DNA of 64,000 nt, taken from Lytechinus variegatus. Lineage: Eukaryota; Echinodermata; Echinoidea; Temnopleuroida; Toxopneustidae. The notes under the pieces were generated by a model. That model worked only from the letters and a program-made list of their open reading frames with translations. It had not been told where the DNA came from and ran no database searches. How positions within the stretch are numbered: the first letter of the stretch is position 1; each line of letters begins with the position of its first letter. The DNA is taken from assembly GCF_018143015.1 (NCBI RefSeq), contig NC_054743.1:44364922-44428921 (forward strand), written 5' to 3'. The position numbers and the translations under genes are program-made. Positions 61,296 to 64,000 of the stretch are shown here, one piece after another.

Positions 61296-61720
61296 TTAAA
61301 AGTTAAGTCCACCCCAGAAAAATGTTGATTTGAATCAATAGAGTACAATCAAACAAGCATAATGCTGAAAATTTCATCAAAATCTGGTATAAAATAAGAA
61401 AGTCATGACATTTTTTAGTTTTCGCATATTCGTTTTCCCAAAATCAGTTGTATGCACAACTCAGTGATATGCAAATGAGAGTCGATGATGTCCCTCACTA
61501 TTTCTTTTGTTTTATTGTGTGAATGATACAATATTTATTTTTTTACAGATGACAGATAACCAATTTGACTGAAACAATGGTAATTCCACATGTTCAGGGA
61601 GGAATTAAAATCATTTCACATGACAATGAGAAGAAAATTGAAATAATTCATATTCCATACAATGAAATACAAAAGAAATAGTAATGTCATCAGTTCGCTC
61701 ATTTGCATACCGACCACTTG
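61296..61720. mobile_element. MITE-1 copy, right end missing
   Basis: The left end is AAGTTAAGTCCACCCC, with the core AAATTTCATCAAAATC. The sequence departs from the family near TTTGCATACCGACC. Confidence 0.7.
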
Positions 61721-61724
61721 CATG

Positions 61725-62035
61725 CCAGGTAATATTGGCAATGTGAAAGCAAACTACACTTAGTCTTCCCGATAGAAAATACCCACTAAATAGTAGGTAC
61801 TTGTCAAAATTACGAGAACTTTCGCGGGGATTCTTCCAAGGTCGCAGGTATTTTGGCAATGTGAAAGCAACTTACGGGAACTTTTAGCCTAGTGTGTAGT
61901 TGGGTGCGGGCGCCTTGGGTGGCTGCTGAGCTAGTGATTTGGAATCTCGCACCTTGCCTGCTTATCAGACCATACTGCGCATGCTCCTAACTTCAGGAAC
62001 TTATCCCGAAGAGTATGTTTCGGGGCGGTGTGAAT
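61725..62035. other. Unclassified repeat-like segment
   Basis: GGCAATGTGAAAGCAA occurs twice (near 61737 and 61855). The segment ends GGGGCGGTGTGAATGCAAG, a phrase of the kind seen at DNA-element ends. I could not define its borders. Confidence 0.35.
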
Positions 62036-62073
62036 GCAAGAATAATTAGAATTTTATGTCGTCATGAGGATGA

Positions 62074-63717
62074 ATTAGGTGATCTGTCTCTGATTTTCAT
62101 GATCACGAATACAATCACCATGTTTATTGAGATCAATACGATGCTCATATTGAAAACTAAACTTTTATTACGAAAAGAAGATGTTGAAGACTCTTGAAAA
62201 GAGGGAAATGAGAATATGTGAAATACATGTAGGTGTAGGCGATACACATTGTACAAGTTAAAGGCCTATTAAAAACGATTTTAACCTACTTTATTGTGCG
62301 ATATTTGAACTAATATACCTTGTAATGGTGATTAAGGAACATTTGCGAAAAGTTTGAAAGAAAAAAAAAGAAAAAAAATTTATGTCCACTTTTGGGTTCG
62401 AACCCTCGACCTTAAGGATGCAAGTCTGGTGCCTTACCAATTGAGCTGCACTGTATCCCATAGACTTTCTACACAAGCAAATTAAGAGGATCTCAAATCC
62501 AATTTTGCAAGTGAAATACGGGCATGATCCCGGCATCTGATCGGAAAATGAAGACCACATTTACGATAGCTTACAATCTCAGCTACAACATACTTCAAGC
62601 TCAGAGAAAACCAACCAATAGAAATGGAGATATGGCTCGCGAAATAGAGGAATGTAAAATCCAGTTTTGAGAAAAAGTCATTTCCCATAGAGATTGCACA
62701 CAAAATGAGCGAAAATGACATGCCTCTATAACTTGCCATTTTTCAGGATGATCCATTCCTTTAAAAGTAAATAAAGGCATCAAATTAGAAAGAGTATGTC
62801 CTCAGCTACAACATATTGAAAACTGAGCGAAAATTGACCAATATTTACAGAGTTAGAGTCAAATTTGCATAATTATAATGACGTCATAAGTAGCAAAATG
62901 GGAATTTTGAGTTCCGCCATTTTGATGACGTCATGATAAAATTTCGGGTCAAATGCGACATGAAATCACATCTCCCATCCATACTCTATTCGAATATGAA
63001 AAAAAAATGGGGGTCAACGGACTACTTTAAAAGCTATAATGAATTTTGTATAGGCATGTTTTTGCACATATATTGTCTATGGTTAGCGCGCGCGTGCTGT
63101 AAACTTTGATGGAGGCTAATTCCTTTATTACTTGTCGTAGAAGGTTGATCAAGGTATCAAATTGTTCAGAATTATATTATCGGTGCATTGATATAAAAAC
63201 AAATCGCGATCATATGTTTTATAGTGCCGTTACGCGCGAGAACGCGCGCGTAACCGTGCGCGCGCGCAAATTTTTGAAATGCTTAAAATGACCCGATTCG
63301 TACTCTGTTTTGGTCAAAAAGTGATTTTGAGCATTTTAAAATTTTGGCGCGCGCGTACGCGCACGTCGTGACCTTTACATGACCTTTGATGACATGGACA
63401 GTTGACCCTTAACCTGAAGTTAATGTGATGTAAATATTGTTAATTTTTGATAATTGATAATGAAGATATGATTGATAATGTGATTTTACAAAATGGCGTC
63501 TAGATGACGTCATGATGACCTTTTGACCTTGAACTTGCTTTATACACATCACATGATAGGTCCCCATATCTGATGATATTTTGAAGATAATTGATGATGT
63601 AGATTTGGAGATTTTGTGCTCACAAGAGGTGGGAAAATAAAAATAAATAATAAATAAATAAAAAAGAAAATTCGTACGAAATTAATAGTTGATCTGTCGA
63701 TTGACAGATCACCTAAT
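62074..63717. mobile_element. 1.64-kb TIR element (ATTAGGTGATCTGTC ends)
   Basis: A perfect 15-base inverted pair, ATTAGGTGATCTGTC at 62074-62088 and GACAGATCACCTAAT at 63703-63717, bounds the segment. Inside are a tRNA-like sequence, several TGACGTCA/GATGACGTCATGA motifs, and CG-alternating stretches at 63085-63370. No transposase is visible, and I could not identify target duplications. Confidence 0.55.
62384..62457 (-). pseudogene. tRNA-like sequence, degenerate
   Basis: On the minus strand an A-box-like GCAGCTCAATTGGTAAGGC and a B box GGTTCGAACCC are correctly spaced. The two ends of the acceptor stem pair poorly, so a pseudogene or SINE head is more likely than a functional tRNA. Confidence 0.5.
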
Positions 63718-64000
63718 TACTGAGTATTGTTAGCCAAAAAAGTTCTCGTAATTTAACAGGGATTCTCATGATCGAGGCAGTTTGAAACCACCATTTGTGA
63801 CCCCCCCCCCCCGTTGTTTATTTTGAAGGTGCAATGATCTAGGAGGATTAAGATAATATCAGGCTGGTCATAATGGCTATACAAACTCAACTTGTCTATT
63901 ACATATCAAAGTCCAATTCACTAAACCAAACCTCCCAGCCAATCTGGGTCATAAAACGGTGTATGAGAGGAGAAAAATAAAAACAATTATGACAAGCAGT

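Overview
This is a eukaryotic nuclear window, AT-rich, with spliced genes, long introns and a heavy load of repeats. The three genes, the tRNA-derived SINE fragments, the many foldback DNA elements and the CGAAGCGCGAG-type tandem array suggest a marine invertebrate deuterostome, most likely an echinoderm such as a sea urchin. That assignment is inference; no species is identified.

Three genes can be reconstructed exon by exon, with GT-AG introns and consistent reading phases throughout. (1) RPF2, the 60S ribosome biogenesis factor with a Brix domain, is on the minus strand at 3676-18138. It has nine coding exons, the first with only 14 coding bases. (2) OSTM1, the lysosomal ClC-7 beta-subunit family, is on the plus strand at 18607-26356 with six coding exons. 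(3) An SLC22-family transporter (organic cation/carnitine type) is on the minus strand at 35208-52863 with eleven coding exons. RPF2 and OSTM1 start head to head about 470 bases apart, so they probably share a promoter region. That interval has two M-box/E-box sites (TCACATGA) and an ETS-like site just upstream of OSTM1. OSTM1 and the SLC22 gene converge, with about 8.8 kb of repeats between them.

The rest is mostly mobile and simple-sequence DNA. There are two families of about 600-base palindromic MITEs ending at TTAA. A second, larger family (element B) carries internal tandem copies of an exact nuclear-receptor DR1 site, AGGTCAAAGGTCA. Many long foldback elements occur, several nested inside each other or inside genes. 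Copies of a 0.7-kb element lie around and inside RPF2 and in the SLC22 gene. Large microsatellites include CTA, CAT and GGAA tracts and a tetranucleotide higher-order array at 55.9-56.9 kb.

1-3675 lies downstream of RPF2 and shows no gene. 52864-64000 lies upstream of the SLC22 gene and holds satellites and DNA elements only. I recognise no prokaryotic operon, CRISPR array, transposase or viral gene anywhere.
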